From NCBI RefSeq assembly GCF_002008315.2, contig NZ_MVDG02000001.1, positions 1,860,001-1,924,000 of the forward strand: DNA of 64,000 nucleotides. The letters run 5' to 3'. A program made the position numbers and the translations under genes. Shown here one piece after another: positions 62,941 through 64,000 of this stretch (within the stretch, counting starts at the first letter, position 1; every line of letters starts with the position of its first letter). The notes below the pieces were generated by a model. It made no database searches. It was not told where the DNA came from and saw only the letters and a program-made list of their open reading frames with translations. The DNA comes from Arthrobacter sp. KBS0703 (lineage in GTDB: Bacteria > Actinomycetota > Actinomycetes > Actinomycetales > Micrococcaceae).

Positions 62941-64000
62941 TCAACGGGCTGCATCAGCGGCATTGATTCCGGTGCTTACATCTAAACAGAGGTCCCACGG
63001 GAGCGATGGGAGAGCGATTCTCCGTTCAGCCTGGTGGGATCGGGAGAGGGTTCCACCGACGAGGCTGGCCGTGTTGGTGGCGAGAATGACTTCGTTCTGG
63101 TCCACGATGCACGTGTTGGGCGGCAGGGACCGCAGGAACGGGGCGAATTCAGCCTGGAGGCGGCTGACGAGGACGTCTACGGCAGCGACGCCTGTCATCT
63201 TGCCCACCCTCGTGACACGTTTGGTGAACGTGACGACGTGCTCGTTGGTTCCGAGGGCGTCGATGTAGGCATTGCTGGCGTGGATCTTGTCATCGTCGTC
63301 GTCCGCGGGCCACCATGGCGCTGTCGAGTAGTCGTAGAACTCCGGGCCCATTTCAAATTCGAACCGCTGCGGCGATTCCGGGCCCGACGGGAGGTAGCAC
63401 CAGATGGAGCCCGGTTTGCCGAAGTAGGATGGATCGGCCACGAATCCCGTCCCGTATAGTGCAGGCATGGCCTTCAGGTTCTGGCGCGCTACGTCGTAGA
63501 CGCTCTCCAACTCGTTCAGCGTGCCGCTCTTTGCGCGGTCAAGGTCGGCTTGGGCGGCTTCCTCGACGGTGCGGATCGACGCGGCCACAGTCCCTTCGAA
63601 GCTCACAGCGAACGATTCGACGGCAGAAACTGCGCTATCGATGCCTTCGTTTCCGGGCGGCGAGTCTGGTGACGAAGGTTCCATGGACATCCGCAGATCG
63701 ATGAGGCGGTTCATGTCCTGGCGCACATGGCCTTCGGCGAGGTCTCGGGCACGAGTTGTGTCCCCGGCTCGTATGGCGTCCACGATCATCCCGTGCTCTT
63801 TCGCCGCCGCGCTTCGGCGGTCAGAAGCGCTGGCCCATACCAATGCCCCGACCTCGGCCTGCATCGCAATCTCCTGGCGGGTGAACAGGACGGATCCCGA
63901 TGTGGCCGCAAGCTGTATGTGGAACCTACTGTCCGCTCGAGTCATTTCAGCGGGCGTTTGCGCCGTCTCGATCATTGCCGCCATCGAAGCGAGGCGCGCG
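62941..64000 (-). CDS. GntR/FCD-type regulator with C-terminal Cache (PDC) domain, 5' end outside window
   Basis: The frame is open to the window edge. The visible part begins inside an FCD ligand-binding helical domain (MTRADSRFHIQLAATSGSVLFTRQEI, EHGMIVDAIRAGDTTRARDLAEGHVRQDM; residues D, H and H are the metal-ligand pattern of FadR-C), so an N-terminal GntR helix-turn-helix should precede it. After a linker, a Cache/PDC domain follows (LKAMPALYGTGFVADPSYFG, IDALGTNEHVVTFTKRVTR, VGKMTGVAAVDVLVSRLQAEF). Regulators with both domains are typical of Arthrobacter-like genomes, sensing small acids. Stop at 62941. Confidence 0.85.
   Translation of the reverse strand, partial: ARLASMAAMIETAQTPAEMTRADSRFHIQLAATSGSVLFTRQEIAMQAEVGALVWASASDRRSAAAKEHGMIVDAIRAGDTTRARDLAEGHVRQDMNRLIDLRMSMEPSSPDSPPGNEGIDSAVSAVESFAVSFEGTVAASIRTVEEAAQADLDRAKSGTLNELESVYDVARQNLKAMPALYGTGFVADPSYFGKPGSIWCYLPSGPESPQRFEFEMGPEFYDYSTAPWWPADDDDDKIHASNAYIDALGTNEHVVTFTKRVTRVGKMTGVAAVDVLVSRLQAEFAPFLRSLPPNTCIVDQNEVILATNTASLVGGTLSRSHQAERRIALPSLPWDLCLDVSTGINAADAAR

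Noticed and set aside
1..64000. CRISPR arrays, rRNA genes, riboswitches
   Set aside because: No evenly spaced direct repeats, no rRNA-like sequence and no recognisable riboswitch core were seen.

Overview
The window reads as chromosomal DNA of a high-GC actinobacterium, most like an Arthrobacter/Pseudarthrobacter-type Micrococcaceae. The pointers are GTP-dependent PckG, three GAF-ANTAR regulators, the DUF3090/SCO1664 gene pair of actinobacteria, a HspR-like MerR regulator with small heat-shock proteins, and GC-rich codon use. This assignment is inference from protein families; no rRNA or marker gene is present.

Layout. 1-4 kb: a cut-off serine hydrolase, then a HxlR regulator divergent from an SDR / thioesterase / TDT-transporter operon. 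4.3-5.0 kb: debris of a GH43 enzyme and an integrase. 5.3-9.7 kb: two GAF-ANTAR proteins, a GlsB-type membrane protein, a decayed receiver + small membrane protein pair and a frameshifted secreted protein. 10-14 kb: SDR oxidoreductase, non-specific nuclease and an exported Ig-like repeat protein. 15-21 kb: a second receiver + small membrane protein pair, then a heat-shock island (two Hsp20s, a J-domain protein, a HspR-like regulator and a decayed copy of it) and a tRNA-Lys. 21-31 kb: a third GAF-ANTAR, SelO, IS remnants, the histidine phosphatase / DUF3090 / SCO1664 cluster, DUF309, a broken C26 amidotransferase and two unknown proteins. 31.5-45 kb: a mobile-element zone with an IS21, a trio of tyrosine recombinases (RIT element), an IS3 fragment, a hipBA module, a decayed hipA, an IS110, and an IS256 that is split by an IS1182-type element with clear ends. 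45-60.4 kb: a metabolic and stress block with FabH, ArsR regulators, small ~80-aa paralogs, a PPOX-fold protein, Icd, PckG, a glutathione peroxidase, and an ArsR-SulP-small membrane protein-methyltransferase-CtaD operon. 60.4-64 kb: fragments of a membrane protein, of ClpC and of a conjugative coupling protein, then a GntR/cache regulator running off the end.

Genes that appear to work together: (i) the Hsp20/J-domain/MerR set shares a 22-bp dyad in front of both hsp20 genes and in front of the decayed regulator; (ii) two arsR genes and pckG share a conserved promoter element, which suggests a small ArsR regulon linking the SulP transporter operon to gluconeogenic PckG; (iii) a receiver-domain gene abutting a 64-aa membrane-protein gene occurs twice; (iv) three ~80-aa paralogs sit around the ArsR/SulP/CtaD genes.

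Two cautions. A perfect 38-bp Nextera (Tn5 mosaic-end) adapter dimer lies at 54864-54901, so the join there is a library/assembly artefact and the order across it cannot be trusted. In addition, at least a dozen otherwise recognisable genes carry single-base frameshifts or nonsense codons, which may be real decay or consensus errors.
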